A stretch of DNA of 64,000 nucleotides. Origin: Russula earlei (lineage: Eukaryota > Basidiomycota > Agaricomycetes > Russulales > Russulaceae). The stretch lies in NCBI GenBank assembly GCA_025769875.1, contig JAGFNK010000087.1, positions 1-64,000 on the forward strand, written 5' to 3'. The stretch's first letter is position 1. Every line of letters begins with the position of its first letter. Made by a program: the position numbers and the translations under genes. The notes beneath the pieces are model-generated. The model was not told the origin of the DNA, did not search any database, and saw only the letters and a program-made list of their open reading frames with translations. Of the stretch, positions 43,751-55,873 are shown piece after piece.

Positions 43751-44637
43751 TTAAGGTGACCTGTGCACCCTCCTACAGCCTCATCGAAAACGAAAAAGAT
43801 GGCCTTGTTCTCGAGTCCTGTGGAGGATGCCCCCGCACCTGTATCACCGTGGCCTGATTCTCATCCTGGAGAAGGAATCTTAGAGCTCAGCGACACTGAC
43901 GATGAGGACGACTACGACTATGACGAGGACATGGAATAACGGCCAGGTAAGTGCATCGCGGCGATTTCTAACTTGACGTAGGTGGGCCCATGGAACAGAT
44001 CTCGTCACGTCCACGAGCACCGATGGGTCATTCTTTCGTTAGGCATACTCTTGCATCACGCACCTCCTTACCAGTCCAATTCTCTGTCCAGGTACCTCGT
44101 CATTTCTTGCTTTCATCGCTTTCGCGCTGCTCATCGCACATTTTCGCACCATTCGATCCTTGCCGTAGTCGCCATATCTCATTTCTTTGTAATCCTGGCC
44201 ATTGTGTCGCACCCTCTTTACGCCGCACTCTGTACCTACGTACCCACAACTACTTCACTTGTCGCTATACTCCGTACACACGAGATTTATATATACATAC
44301 AACCACAATCGACAATCATATGTTACTGCTAAAGACTTCATCTGCACTGAGCGCACAGGCCATGGACGTCACAGTTCTGTGATGTGGTGAGTTCTCTACC
44401 CGCGGCTGCTGCGAGATTGTCATAGAGCAAAAAATAGCGGTTTTCGTCATATCCTCAACATCCGACAATGTCTGATCCTTACGGTGAAGGGAATATATCC
44501 TGTTTCTCCGAAAGTCCGACAGGGTAAACAAAACTAAAGTACATGCAGGATGGGGGTTATTCAATCAATTTGAACAGAACATGCACCGACCGAATGCCAG
44601 GGAGGACAAGGGAAACGGCCACCGCGACCGACGTCTC
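43751..44637. other. Intergenic, with a possible alternative acidic 3' exon (43800-43938)
   Basis: After the stop at 43750 an open plus frame from about 43780 to TAA 43936-43938 reads MALFSSPVEDAPAP, then GILELSDTDDEDDYDYDE. It could be a spliced last exon of the G-patch gene (acceptor AG at 43799-43800 or TACAG at 43777). From 43939 to 44637 I see no coding support. This part likely contains the 3' ends of the two convergent genes. Confidence 0.4.
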
Positions 44638-47460
44638 TCACCAGAACCGCCCGAACATGCTTCCCCGACCTGTGACCGCGTTGGCGGCGCCGCCCAGCAG
44701 CAGCCCGACACCCTCCTGGATCGCGTGGCTCACCGGCCACATCGGCGTCGAGTCGAACACGTGCGGGCACGGCTGCGGGAGCGGCTCCGGGTTCAATCGC
44801 GGTCGCTCGAGGTCCCGCTCGTAGATGGATGGCTGGCGCGGGCCGCCGGATGCCAGATGCGAGTACCTCTGGGGCTCGAACGTGCGGCGCGCCTTGCGTA
44901 GACGGAAGAGAACCTGCGTCGTCGGGGCGCAGCGCAGCGCGTGGCGCGTGTTTGGTTAGATGACGAAAGAAAAGGGAGGCGTCGGAGGTTCCATCGTTTA
45001 CTCACCTGCTCGTAGAACTTGATTTCGCCGTCGAGGTGCTCCTTTGCGAGGGTGGCGAAGTCCTCGACCTTTTGCGCGTGGTAGGTTTCCATCTCGGCCA
45101 TCGTCGTGTTCAGGACGGTCTCGCATCGCGAAGCCACTTCTTCGTTGGGCTATTGCCAAAAGGTTTCCAGATGAGCGGGTCATATAATGGCAGAATGGAG
45201 TGACCTACCGTCGGTCCTTGCGTCGCGTCTGTATATCGTGATAATGCATTCCTGTGAATATCTATGATAGGCTGCCAGGTGTGAACAAGCGAGGTATCTG
45301 ACAAAACACGAAAGGAGGGTTACCGCGTATAGCTGAGAAGGGTGAGCGACGCCTTTGAGGGCTTCATGTGTGATCAACTGCGTTCTGCGGGCCTGGTAGG
45401 ATATCAGAATCCCTCTTCGAAAGAAGTGACATAAGGACCGCATACATGGTCGTCATATATATCAGCGATGCTCTGTAGCGTCTCACTTGTCCTCTGTATC
45501 GCCTTGGTGAGCTTGAGACAAGCTGGAGGGGTATGCAGTGTACGGAAACGAGTTCAGAGGAGGGCATACCCTCACAACCCTCGCGCCAACACCACGCTCC
45601 TTCCTCGTTCACATAACCCTCCACCTTCTTGTGTTCTTCCTTACTCGCACCAAACTCCTCTCGGTCGGAACCGAGGCATAAGTCTTCCTCCTGAGTTGTC
45701 ATGCCGGCGCTAGGCAGCGTAGCGATGGGTTTGGCAGTGATAAGAGATAGTAAAGAATATGACAGGAGGCGTTCCGCCTTTGACATTTCTGCGTTTCAAT
45801 TAGTGGAATCAGCTTTCCGCACGAAGCCCACTCATGACATCTTCTCACCTACCCGGGCTTGCCGTATCTGGGTAAAGACATTACGCAGACCCTGTACCCC
45901 AATGTCAATAGCCCTTGTGTGGACATCGAATCTATTGACAGCCTCGGAGGCCTCTTCGGTATCGAAATTGAAGTCGGGGTGAAGCACGTTGAGATAAAAC
46001 GATGGCCCAGCAGGTGGGAGAGCCAGATATTCAGGGAGCTGCCGTCTCCATTCCTTCAGTTTCAACGCAAAGTGAGCCAATCTGAATATGCTTGACATGG
46101 AACTACGCCCACCTGCTCACTCTCGCAACTCAAAAAGAAGGTCAAGATCTCTGCATATCGTACTACAGGATGCCTCGCAATCCTCGCGAGGTATCTCTCA
46201 AGGTCACCGCGACGCGCTTCCACGAAGTCATCATTGAAGCGGCCTGCATACTGCTTCTCGGGGAGTGGAGGAAGGGCGATTCCAGGAAGACGACGTGTCA
46301 ACGCGGTATGCAACACAACAAAATGAGAAAATCGACGATGGACCGTGATGCGCGAAGTATTGGGTGAAGAGTTGACAGAGTCAGCCGAGCATGTGTCCGA
46401 GGGCTCAGATGTCGACACGTCGAAAAGCGAGGAAACGCTGTAAACGATATGTGCACCTGAAAGTGTTGAGGTGCGTTTCGAGGGTGAGTGGACTAGAATA
46501 CGGAACGGTGGAACCTTCTGCCTCCAGGAAGGGCCAGCATCGACGAAGTGTTTGTCTGTTTCACTCGAGTTTGTTGCATTGTTTGGTCTGGTGGAGCCAA
46601 CACTCGCCCGGGAAACGTGTTCTTCATCATCGCTGCCCTCAAACAGGTGTTTCATCGAAGCCGGAGGGACGTCCGACTTTGCCGCGCTCGTCCCGTTCAA
46701 CACATAGGCTTCAGCGCCGCTAGTAACGAAGCTGGAGAATCGATTGAGGCTCTTTCCTCCAAAAAGGCCTTGACGGAGGTTCGGGAAAGCGGCCATCATG
46801 CGCTCACCTGTGGTTTGTGCCACGATGGGTTTTGCGGGAGGAGGTGAGGAAAGTGAATGAACCATTGAGCCACGTGGTGTCAATGAGGCGCTCGAAGCGT
46901 CGTGGCTGCTCTCACTGAGGTGGCGTACAGGCAACATGCTTCCTGTTTGGGGAGCGGAGATGAAGTCGACGGTGAACTAGGGGGTGTCAAAGAGTACATA
47001 GCAGATAAAGCAGGAAAGAATTCACGGTATAATACGAACGAGGGAGGAGCCCCATATGGCCTCTATGGTTCTTGACGAGACTCCATCCCTCGCCGGCTTG
47101 CTCCCGAAGGACAGTAATTTCATCGCCCGCATTCACGTCCAGCTCCCTGAATTCAGGCTTTCCCGTGAACGCGAACAATACCCTCGCACTACGCCCGTCG
47201 ACGTTCTCCTCGAAATGATCATCTTCTCCCGAGTCATCTGAGAGGGAGTGCGACGGCGAGCCGCCCGAGTCCAGATACACCGTCCACACGTTCGAGGTAT
47301 TGATGCCCGCGTCGAAATCAAGCGAAGGCGCGCCAGGAACATCACGTCTTGATCGAGCAGCCTGACCCTCAGCCCATGCAAAAGAGATGGACCCTCTGGT
47401 CGCGGCAGGTGGCAGCGGACTCGGAGGTTCTGTGTTTGGTTCGAATGACTGTTGCATGAC
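44638..47460 (-). CDS. Sorting nexin with SH3, PX and BAR domains
   Basis: The multi-exon minus gene ends at TGA 44638-44640. Order: a Ser-rich N-terminus; SH3 (47155-47000; ARVLFAFTGKPEFRELDVNAG, WSLVKNHRGHMGLLPRSYY); a linker; PX (about 46365-46090; RRFSHFVVLHTALTRRLPG, LPPLPEK, FNDDFVEARRGDLERYL), whose basic and aromatic pattern binds phosphoinositides; then a long helical BAR-like region (46060-44900; RFDVHTRAIDIGVQGLRNVF, SKAERLLSYSL, KLTKAIQRTSETLQSI, NTTMAEMETYHAQKVEDF). The end is GRGSMFGRFW. Layout equals metazoan SNX9/18/33, which couple endocytic membrane bending to actin. The start is uncertain: Met at 47460 begins the Ser/Pro-rich part, while the open frame reaches 47733 without conserved-looking sequence. 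Confidence 0.82.
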
Positions 47461-48014
47461 GATCGCTCTTTGGTGTTTGGTGAATGGAAACGAAGTACCC
47501 GTGGACGAGGTTCTGTAGTCCACTGAAAGCATACAAGTATACGAATTGTTGTGAACGACATTGTCCCCAAAGTCCGTATATGGCCTCTGCTGTTCCACCT
47601 CTGCACGTGCCCACATCCACTTTCTAATAGCATGTCCGAAAATCTCCTCATACTGTACAACATCTAACTGCCTCCCAAACATGTCGCCGGTTCTCGTTAT
47701 CGCGATTGGACTGTCAGGCCACCACAATGTCACATGTTCTCGTGTGGTCTTAAAGTCGCAACTGATTTGCTGCTGCCACTGAGATTCGGAAACTCACTTC
47801 GTGCAAACACACGTGTCGAAGGCATGGCCTTACAAGACGAATATCGTGGCCGCTGGAGAGTGCTCCATTGGCGGGTCACTTTTCCAACAACCCATCTCAG
47901 TCGCCTGTCAGTCTGTTGGCTACGTTCCAAGTTTTTGAAGTTTCCGGCATGGTTTCCCCACAGCGTGAGTTCTGGACTCGATCCCTTTCTTCCAAATCGG
48001 GTTTTTTTTGAAAC

Positions 48015-51000
48015 AGTATCTGCACAGTTTCTCTTCATGAAATCGACCAACACATCGCCGATTGTCAACATATCCTTTCGTCTTTACCCCGATCTCATCC
48101 TCTTCGTCCCGCCTTGATTTTCTCCCTGGCATCGGCCCGATCGCAACGTTACGATCTGTCGGATGACAAGCGAGATTTGGACACATGCATCCTCCACTTT
48201 GCTCACGCTATATTCCTACCCCTTGACTTCTCGTCTGAAGGCAGCACCCTTCGCATGTCGGCTTTCTCCTCCCTCACTTTCGCCCTTTTCCGTCGCTCAC
48301 TCAAGAATAAGCAGCCGAGTGACATCGAGAACTGTATCAAGTACCTGCGGTATCTTCGAGGACGGTCACTTGGAGACCTCGTGGTCGCACATGGCGATAT
48401 CAGGCTGTCGCTTGTGCAGGCATTGACAATACAGGTAGTGTATGGGTATGGAAATGCGATAGCAAATATTGTGGAGATGACGGTCCTCTGCCACGAGCTT
48501 CTAGCCTCGGATGATTTGGAAGGACCCCCGACCGACGCCATCGAAAGCTTGGTCGCAGCGCTTTACAATCTTGTAGGGCTAAGGGGTCAACCGTTAGAAA
48601 AGGTCATTAAATGCCTACGAAAGGCACATACACGTCTCCCAGAGGTTCATGACGCTTCCCAAGGACTTGCCTACTCTCTTTTCATGCGCTTCCACGTAAC
48701 TCACTCAAGCTGGTGATTACGAACAAGCAATGGCCATCGTGGACAAAATTACTGCGTCCTATCCTTCCCGAGATCATCTGGATGATCACCAGAGAAGGGC
48801 TCTACATCTGGCTGCGATGCTTGCGCAGGCTCGATTCTCCTATTCTGCAAATCCAGAGTACATGGAAGAGGCAATTTTGCGCTGTCGCACTTTTGTCAGC
48901 GCACTGTCTCCGGAGGATCCTTTTCATCTTCCTTATGTCCAATACTTGGCCCAAGTCGAGAAGAGTCGTCTCAAAGAGTTTGGTGTCACAAACGACCTTG
49001 CAGAGGCGCATTCCGGTCTTCCAGAGATTATCGATAATCATTCATTCTCAAGCCTAACGACGTCCCTCGCTAAACCTGTCGACTCAATTTCAATGAAAGG
49101 GGCGGACAGGATTCAGTATCTTGACATGCTCTCGGCCATGCATAACATCACCGATGCAGCGGAAATTCCGCATGCCATCAAAAACTGCCGACTCTTACTC
49201 GCATCACTTCATCCAACCGACGACATAGCACATCATACTGCCATCGTTTTGTGTGACCCCCTATTCCGCGCATTCAGATGTACAGATAATGCTGAACATC
49301 TTGACTGAATCAATTGCCGTGCTTCGTGACAGTCTCACATTACCAGGTGCACGCTGGACTGAACTCCCCGTTATTCGAATGCTTATTTCATGCCTGTATT
49401 GCCGATTCTTGTTATTCCATGATAGAAAGGACTTCGATGAACTCATGCAACTATTCCCCATCGCGACCACCTGACGAACACGCGACAGTACCTGAGCGAT
49501 TCAAAATCTCATTAGGAATGGGTAGACTTCGGTCGGGCTTTTGGGCATACGTCTATATCTACTGCATATGAGAACGCCATCTCGTTGATGCAAAAATCTC
49601 TGGTCTTTGCCCCTACCCTCGAAATACAGCATTTCCGCCTTGCCGCAATGCGTGATGATTATATGAAACTCCCATTGAACTACGCATCCTATGAGGTCGG
49701 CTCAGGTCGGCTCAAGCAGGCTATCGAGATTCTGGAGCGAGGGAGAGGCCTGCTCTGGTCCGAGATGCGAGGCCTCCGCACTTCAATTGAACGACTTCGG
49801 ATGGTCAAGCCGGATTTGGCCGATAAATTTGCAGCTGTCAATCAAGGTCTCGAGGCGTTGACGATGTCTGGCTCTGGGAGCGAAGGCGAGGGAATGGACC
49901 CATTCGGCCGCCTCGTCATGAAACAACGAAAACTCGTCGAAGAACGGGACAGGCTCGTTTTTCAGATCCAGACCTTACCAGGCTTTGACAGCTTCTTGAG
50001 GGCACGTTCGTTCGACACGCTCCGGTCGGCAGCTACGCATGGACCTGTCATCATCATCAGTCATTGTGAACGGCGTTCAGACATCCTAATTCTCTTCCAT
50101 AACACCCCTCCCTCCCTTATTGCCACGGCTAAGCGATTTTTATGCCCGCGCAAATAGATTAAAAGATCAGTTATTGGGTGCACGAAAGAAGGGTCTCGAG
50201 TCGACGGCGTATGAAGATGCTCTGAGATCTGTACTAGACGGCCTCTATGATCTTGTTGGTCATCCTGTCATCGAGATGCTCCGTAAGTCGCGCATACCGG
50301 TACAATCGCGTGTTTGGTGGTGCCCAACATCTGCCTTTTGCTCTCTTCCTCTACATGCAATGGGTCCATTTTATTCCGATGATGGTGCAAAGCTCTATTT
50401 CTCCGACCTGTATATCTCCTCATACACCACAACCCTCTCAGCACTCATCGAATCTCGCGAATTCGGCACACAAACGTCGAGCCGGCCTTCGTTACTTCTG
50501 GTCGCACAACCAGATGCGTCTCTTCCGTGTAAAGGGAGAGATCCGAGTTATACAAGCGCTCAACGCAGAAGTAACGAGTCTTATCAAAGAAGATGCGACG
50601 CTGGAAGCAGTGGTCGGGGGCCTCCGGCACCATCGACTTGTTCACTTTGCGTGCCACGGTGACCTCGAAGATGGGAAGCCATTCAATGCCCACTTCAAAC
50701 TTCACGGAGACGAGCGCCTTACACTCCTGGACATCGTGCGGTCCCGACTGCCGACTGCCGAATTCGCCTTCCTCTCGGCTTGCCACACAGGCTGAGCTGA
50801 CGGAGGAGAGCATCGCGGACGAGGGGCTGCACCTTGCCGCGGCGATGCAGCATTGTGGATTCCGGAGCGTCGTGGGGACCATGTGGGCGATGGCGGACAC
50901 GGACGGACGAGACCTTGCCAGGCGATTCTACAAGAACGTGCTCTCGGAGACTGGGGAAGCAATGCCAATATACGAGAGATCGGCGGTCGCACTACGGGAC

Positions 51001-51075
51001 GCTGTGAAGGCGCTGCGGAGGAAGAGGGGAATGACGTTGGAACGTTGGGTGAACTTTGTTCATTACGGCGCGTGA
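48015..51075 (+). pseudogene. TPR-CHAT (caspase-like) protein, multiply frameshifted
   Basis: The region encodes helical TPR-like repeats (ADCQHILSSLPRSHPLRPAL, DLDTCILHFAHAIFLP, DYEQAMAIVDKI) followed by a C-terminal CHAT domain. The His dyad region is RLVHFACHGDL (about 50637-50669) and the Cys is in FAFLSACHTG (about 50767-50795). The end is GTMWAMADTDGRDLARRFY to ERWVNFVHYGA. Frame breaks occur near 48712, 49300, 49470-49530, 50130, 50530 and 50795. Most are one-base shifts with no fitting splice site. Such TPR-CHAT proteins form large families in Agaricomycetes and are peptidases of the caspase clan. Six lesions make a pseudogene likely, though some could be sequencing errors. Both catalytic residues survive in separate frames' flanks. 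Confidence 0.78.
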
Positions 51076-51300
51076 TTTGATGTGTGTGTGTGAGAAATAT
51101 TATATATATATTACATAAGAAACCCAATTGATACCTGGACGGCCGCCAATATCTAGCTAGAGGTACTCCACTACTTTCATGAGCAACAGCCATGGTATGT
51201 CATGACTTTTGGTCTTCCTAGTGATCGGAAATATTGACCTTGCCAAGATTTCCCTTCAACAATCACACTCCAACCCGCCGTCTTACCTTCCGGCTTGGTC

Positions 51301-53001
51301 ATGTCGAACGGTCTCGTGAAAGCCGCGATGTACGAGCACATGGCGTCACTCTTCGGCGGCTCACCAAATTCGAATCATATCGCTCTTTATAAACTCTGGT
51401 CTCAGGGCGGCTGGGGAATGATCATCACGGGGAACGTCCAAGTGTCACGCGATCACCTCACGCTGGGGAGGGATATGATCATCCCCAGCACGATATCTTC
51501 GGACACGGTGCGTGCTTATAGAGCGCTTGCTTGTGCAATGCGCCCGGCCTCCGAGCAGCACCTTGCAAGAGACAAAGACCTGTCGACGCCTCGTACTCTC
51601 GTCATCATGCAGGTTTCACACGCAGGGCGACAGTCTCCCGTCGTGCTTGGCGGCCGTGCCCCTTTCGTTCCCCCTCTCGCACCAAGCGCTCTTGGTCTCG
51701 GGCGCGGTGCTCCCTCGGGTTGGTTTGGTAGGCTTGCATTTAAGATTGGATTCCCAACTCCCCGTACCATGAACGTGCAGGACATTGATTATGTCGTGAG
51801 TCGATTTGTGCTCAGCGCAAAATTGGCGCATGACGCCGGTTTCGATGGCATCGAACTGCATGCCTCGCATGGATGTCAGCTTTCCATTATCTCTCTCTGC
51901 TCGCGTGAAGGAGTTGATGGCCATGTAGATTTGCTTGCTCAGTTTATATCTGCCAAGGTGATAGCCCACCCAACTTGCTACTGGGGTTTCCATTCAACCG
52001 GTTTCAGAGCAATATCCGAGACGATGCATACAGCGCTAAACGTGCTCCTTTGCATCTACTCCGACGGATCGTGACTTCCATTCGAGAGGTTCTGCCCCGG
52101 CCTTTCGTGTTGGGGGTCAAACTCAACTCGTCGGACTATGTTGGTGTAGGTTCGGCTCACGATCCACGAGCTGAAGAGGAAGCGGAGGACAGGGCGGTTG
52201 CCCAAGTCGTCGATATCGCCCACTGGGATATGATTGACTTTATTGAGATCAGCGGAGGCGACTATGAGGACCCAGGTACGACGAATATTCATACTCTTTC
52301 CCTCGTTACAACCTAAAAACAGAAATACAGCATTCCTTGCGACGAGCCGCCAAGCTTTCTATTCTCGCTTTGCGCGCAAAGCGCGGTTCGCCATACACGC
52401 TCTGACATCATCCTCGCCACTTCCATTGGTTCTACTTACAGGTGGAATGCGATCTTCCGCTACTATCCAAAACGCACTTACTCAAGGACATGCCGACCTT
52501 GTTGGCGTCGGCCGGGGAAGCGTGCTTGCTCCAAATTTGCCGTTGCTTCTCAAGGAGTATTACCAACGCTCCCGCCAACGAAAGGATAACCACGACGGGG
52601 ATGACGAGGACTTCATCGATCGAGGATTTCCTTTCCAGCAACCAAGGTTGTCTTACATGAAGACGTCATTGATCGGGGTAGCAACTTCCATCCTTCGTTC
52701 GCTCGGTATCCTTCCCCTTCCAAGTCTGATAGGAGCTGGCGCCACGACGGCCTGGTACATCGTGGCGATGAGGAGTATCTCCAGGGACCAGAAGATCGAC
52801 CATCGAACGGGGACCATTCGTGCCGTTCTCTTGATGTGGCTCCCCGAGCTGCGGGCTTCGGCCATGCTGCTCTCTTGCTGCGTAGCTTGCGTGCTATGCA
52901 TTTGTCTATCTGTGGTCTCATTTTTGAGAACGATAGAATCCTACGAAGTGCCAACACATTCTGCACCTGGCCTGATGACTAGGACATCTCATACCACTTA
53001 A
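51301..53001 (+). CDS. NADH:flavin oxidoreductase, Old Yellow Enzyme family
   Basis: The open frame from Met 51301 (an upstream in-frame stretch ITLQPAVLPSGLV suggests a 5' exon starts earlier) reads LVKAAMYEHMAS, then GGWGMIITGNVQV, then MQVSHAGRQSP and FDGIELHASHG. These are the FMN-barrel blocks of OYE/YqjM-type ene-reductases. Introns are placed at 51875 (Tyr codon split, then LLAQFISAK), 51957 and 52276. Later blocks are GVKLNSSDYVG, ISGGDYEDP, LTGGMRSSATIQNAL and DLVGVGRGSVLAPNLP (phosphate binding). A C-terminal hydrophobic segment (LIGAGATTAWYIVAM) may anchor it to a membrane. The reaction is likely NAD(P)H-dependent reduction of activated C=C bonds. The substrate is unknown. Confidence 0.87.
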
Positions 53002-53157
53002 CGTAGGCCGTCCACATATTCATATTTCAGATGGAATGGCTGTAGACACCATTGCTCTGACAGGGCATATAACATAGACATTTTATTCCGTGAATGCTGT
53101 GGCCTGTCTATCACCGAACATATTCCTCAGACACTATGGCTGAATCGTGATCCTCAC

Positions 53158-54457
53158 TCAGTTCTTGAACCCGAGATTTCCCCAACCTGTCCAGGAAGGA
53201 TGACAGGCACGGAAGTGATGTTTCTTGTCTATGTCCTTCAACTCGGCAATATCTTCCTCGGTCAGATCAACGACTTTGAGATTGGCTAATTGTACATGAT
53301 CGGATGAGCTCAGAGATGGTTCTATGCATCAGGATAACAAACTCACAGATGATCCGCTCGGGCGTGACAGACTTTGGCACAACTTTAAGAACAGAAGGAC
53401 GGATCAACGGATTAATAAAATGGCCGTTGCCTGGCGAGAATCCTCACCGTTCACGTTAGGTGTATTGACCTGGAACGAAATGAGTACGTTGGCCGGCGTG
53501 ATCTTGTATTTCTCAGCGAGGCGTAGAACGGTGTCATTCTCGAGGAGTGGGGATTTGTCGGAGCCAAGCGGCGAGTAGGCAGTAACGACAATGCCAGCCT
53601 TCTCGGAAGCAGCGAGCTCATCTTCCGCAAGACACGACCTGACAAAACCACAAAAAGACACGAGTCCGCCGTGCGTGGTCATCTCAGAGGAATGGCACCT
53701 ACGGATGACGCTCGACCTGGTTCACGGCGGGGACTATCACGTCCGGGAGCTCGAGTAGTTCTTCGAGATAGGCGGCGGAGACGTTGGAGACACCTGACGG
53801 CGAGCGGGCGATTGAGCTGACATAACGCTGATAACTCGAGATGCACACCGATCGCTTTGATTTTATCGGGGTGTTCACGATAGACCTTTTCCATGTCCCT
53901 CCAGGTATCAAGCCAGTTCAGAGACTTGTCCGCCTTCCAGTCTTTGGTCATGGGGGCGGGCCAGTGCAACAAGTCTGCGACGGGTCAGGGAGATTACAGC
54001 CTTCTGAGGAAATGATCACTCACAGAGATCGACGTAATCGGTCCCGAGCAAGTCGAGAGATCTGTTCAGAGCTCCAAGGACGTCCCTATGGTCAGGGGGT
54101 ATTAAGCTTGGTGGTAAGAAATATCTCGGAGCGCGGTACGCCGGAGGCTCTGATGCCTTCCCCGACCTCTCTCTCGTTATCTAGCCAATGCGATGAGGAA
54201 ACCGGGCATAGGATGGTCCATCCACATCACTGACCATAAGCAGAAGCCGTGTCGATGTGTCTGTAGCCATTCCTGAGAGCGACCTCGACGGCACTCCTGG
54301 CATCCCCTGCTGGCGATTTCCATGTCCCTTGAAGAGAAGCGCCCGGGGAATGTCAGCCAGTGCCCCCACCCGGTGATTAGGTAGGGGAATGAGTACCAAG
54401 ACCGATGAGGGGCATGACAGTTCCAGTGTTTAGTTTAGTAACTTTCTGGATCGGCAT
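53158..54457 (-). CDS. Aldo/keto reductase, possible one-base frameshift
   Basis: Start Met 54457 gives MPIQKVTKLNTGTVMPLIGL, then GTWKSPAGDARSA. The AKR catalytic set is readable across exons: Asp and Tyr in NGYRHIDTASAYG, Lys in IFLTTKL, His in LLHWPAP. Later blocks are KVYREHPDKIKAIGV, SNVSAAYLEELL, VNQVERHP, VVTAYSPLGS and the end RACHPSWTGWGNLGFKN at 53160. Between TTKLNT and DHRDVLGALNRS the frame shifts by one base at a run of five G (54095-54099), with no splice site to remove it. This is either a read error or a real lesion. The family reduces aldehydes and ketones with NADPH in the cytosol. It is convergent with the oxidoreductase at 51301. Confidence 0.82.
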
Positions 54458-54716
54458 TTTAGTGTGCGGCTGTATGTGAGTGAGGAGGTCAGATAGAGGC
54501 GGGCAGTTTTATATCGCGACGACAAAGTTCGCCGTGCCCGAGTAAGTATCGCGATAGATCTAGATAAGACTCATCAGATAAGCAACAAACTCATCAGTTT
54601 TGAGAATAACATAAACATACATAGAACACGGCAAGGAGCGTATCTCGATCGGCTTACTCGGCTCGGATGACTTCGGTGGCCAGCACGTCCCTCTCGACAA
54701 ACTCACTACATTCTTC

Positions 54717-55609
54717 ATGCCTCGCTCCAAAAAGCCAAAACAACAACCGCCGTCTCTGGGCGAAGATGTTGAAAGTATAGTTGCCATGTCCCCGATGGAT
54801 CCTGAGTACGCCACTGCCATCCTCATGACTTCCCCGAGCAATCTCGCCGACCCAATTATAAAGCATTCTTACCCTCTTTACCAATCAAATGAAATGTGAG
54901 ATGCTGCCTACTCCGATGATCACTCACAATACCCTCTAATCTCCATAGTCTCTCTGGAGAGAAAGAATAAAGTCAAAAACGCGAAGATCATGCGCGCCGC
55001 AAGAGAACAGCTCGAAAAGCTGGTATATGCGTTGTTTCGTCTGTTCTATCTCTCAAGTACCCACCCTTTCGCATAGCTGTCGACACGCTCGGAGTTGTTG
55101 GAGCAGGCTCGGAGTGAACTGTACGTAGCCAAGGATTCTCACCGCGCATACACGCAAGCTGAACTGTGACTCGGACCGCAGAGCGACTTGCACACAGAAC
55201 TACTTGAAAAGTCACGCAAAGGATTTGGATGACATTCGCAACCTTCGTGCAGCCATAGTTCAACGACTGGAGGCACAGCTGGTTCGTCATTGCCGGCCAG
55301 TGCACTCTTCTCTGTGTTTACAACCAGTTTCGCGGACCGCTCCCTATCTTTTTTTTTCTCTCCTTTTCTTTTGTTTCTCTTTCCGTTAACCTGGCCATAC
55401 CCATCCAATTCCTCCGCAGGAACTTCGCAACAGCGAGGTAAAGATGTTACAAAAATTAGATCTTGATCGTGAGAAGAACTCGGCGGCCCACTTGGTTCAA
55501 GTGAAAGCCGATTGCGAAGGTATCGCTCTCCCCACCTTGGCCGTTACTCACGTTCACTTGTGATCCCAAACATGAAGAACAAGGGCGAATCATAGAATCA
55601 CTTTGCTAG
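54717..55609 (+). CDS. Small coiled-coil protein, unknown function
   Basis: The first exon (54717-54896 or earlier donor) encodes a basic start MPRSKKPKQQPP and DPEYATAILMTSPSNLADPII. Later exons are inferred from open, compositionally consistent frames: ERKNKVKNAKIMRAAREQLEKL, STRSELLEQARSEL, SHAKDLDDIRNLRAAIVQRL, LRNSEVKMLQKLDLDRE, ending EQGRIIESLC at TAG 55607-55609. The heptad-rich helices predict one long coiled coil. The size (around 180-200 residues) and form would suit a kinetochore, spindle or septin-associated adaptor, but I do not recognise the family. Exon joints between 54897 and 55200 are approximate. Confidence 0.55.
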
Positions 55610-55873
55610 GTCATACCTCCTGGTATCTGGTCTCTGAGTATCGCCTTCCGTCCTGATGACCCCCTGTTCTATGCTCCTTCCTGTCCAGATTGTTCTTCAT
55701 GAAGGCCTTGACGGTTTCGTCTTCTGATCTTGGCAAGCGGGACCTGCTAACCTCTCAGTGACCTTAAGATTGTAGGCATATACGTCGAGTGACATGCTGT
55801 CATCTGACCATTGAAATTGTTGTTCATTGTTCTTCTATTCCTCAAGCGTTGTACATGTCAGGCTAGGACTATT

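Noticed and set aside
44543..44901. Plus frames over the sorting nexin 3' end
   Set aside because: They lie antisense to the clearly coding C-terminal BAR exon (…GRGSMFGRFW), so they are frame shadows.
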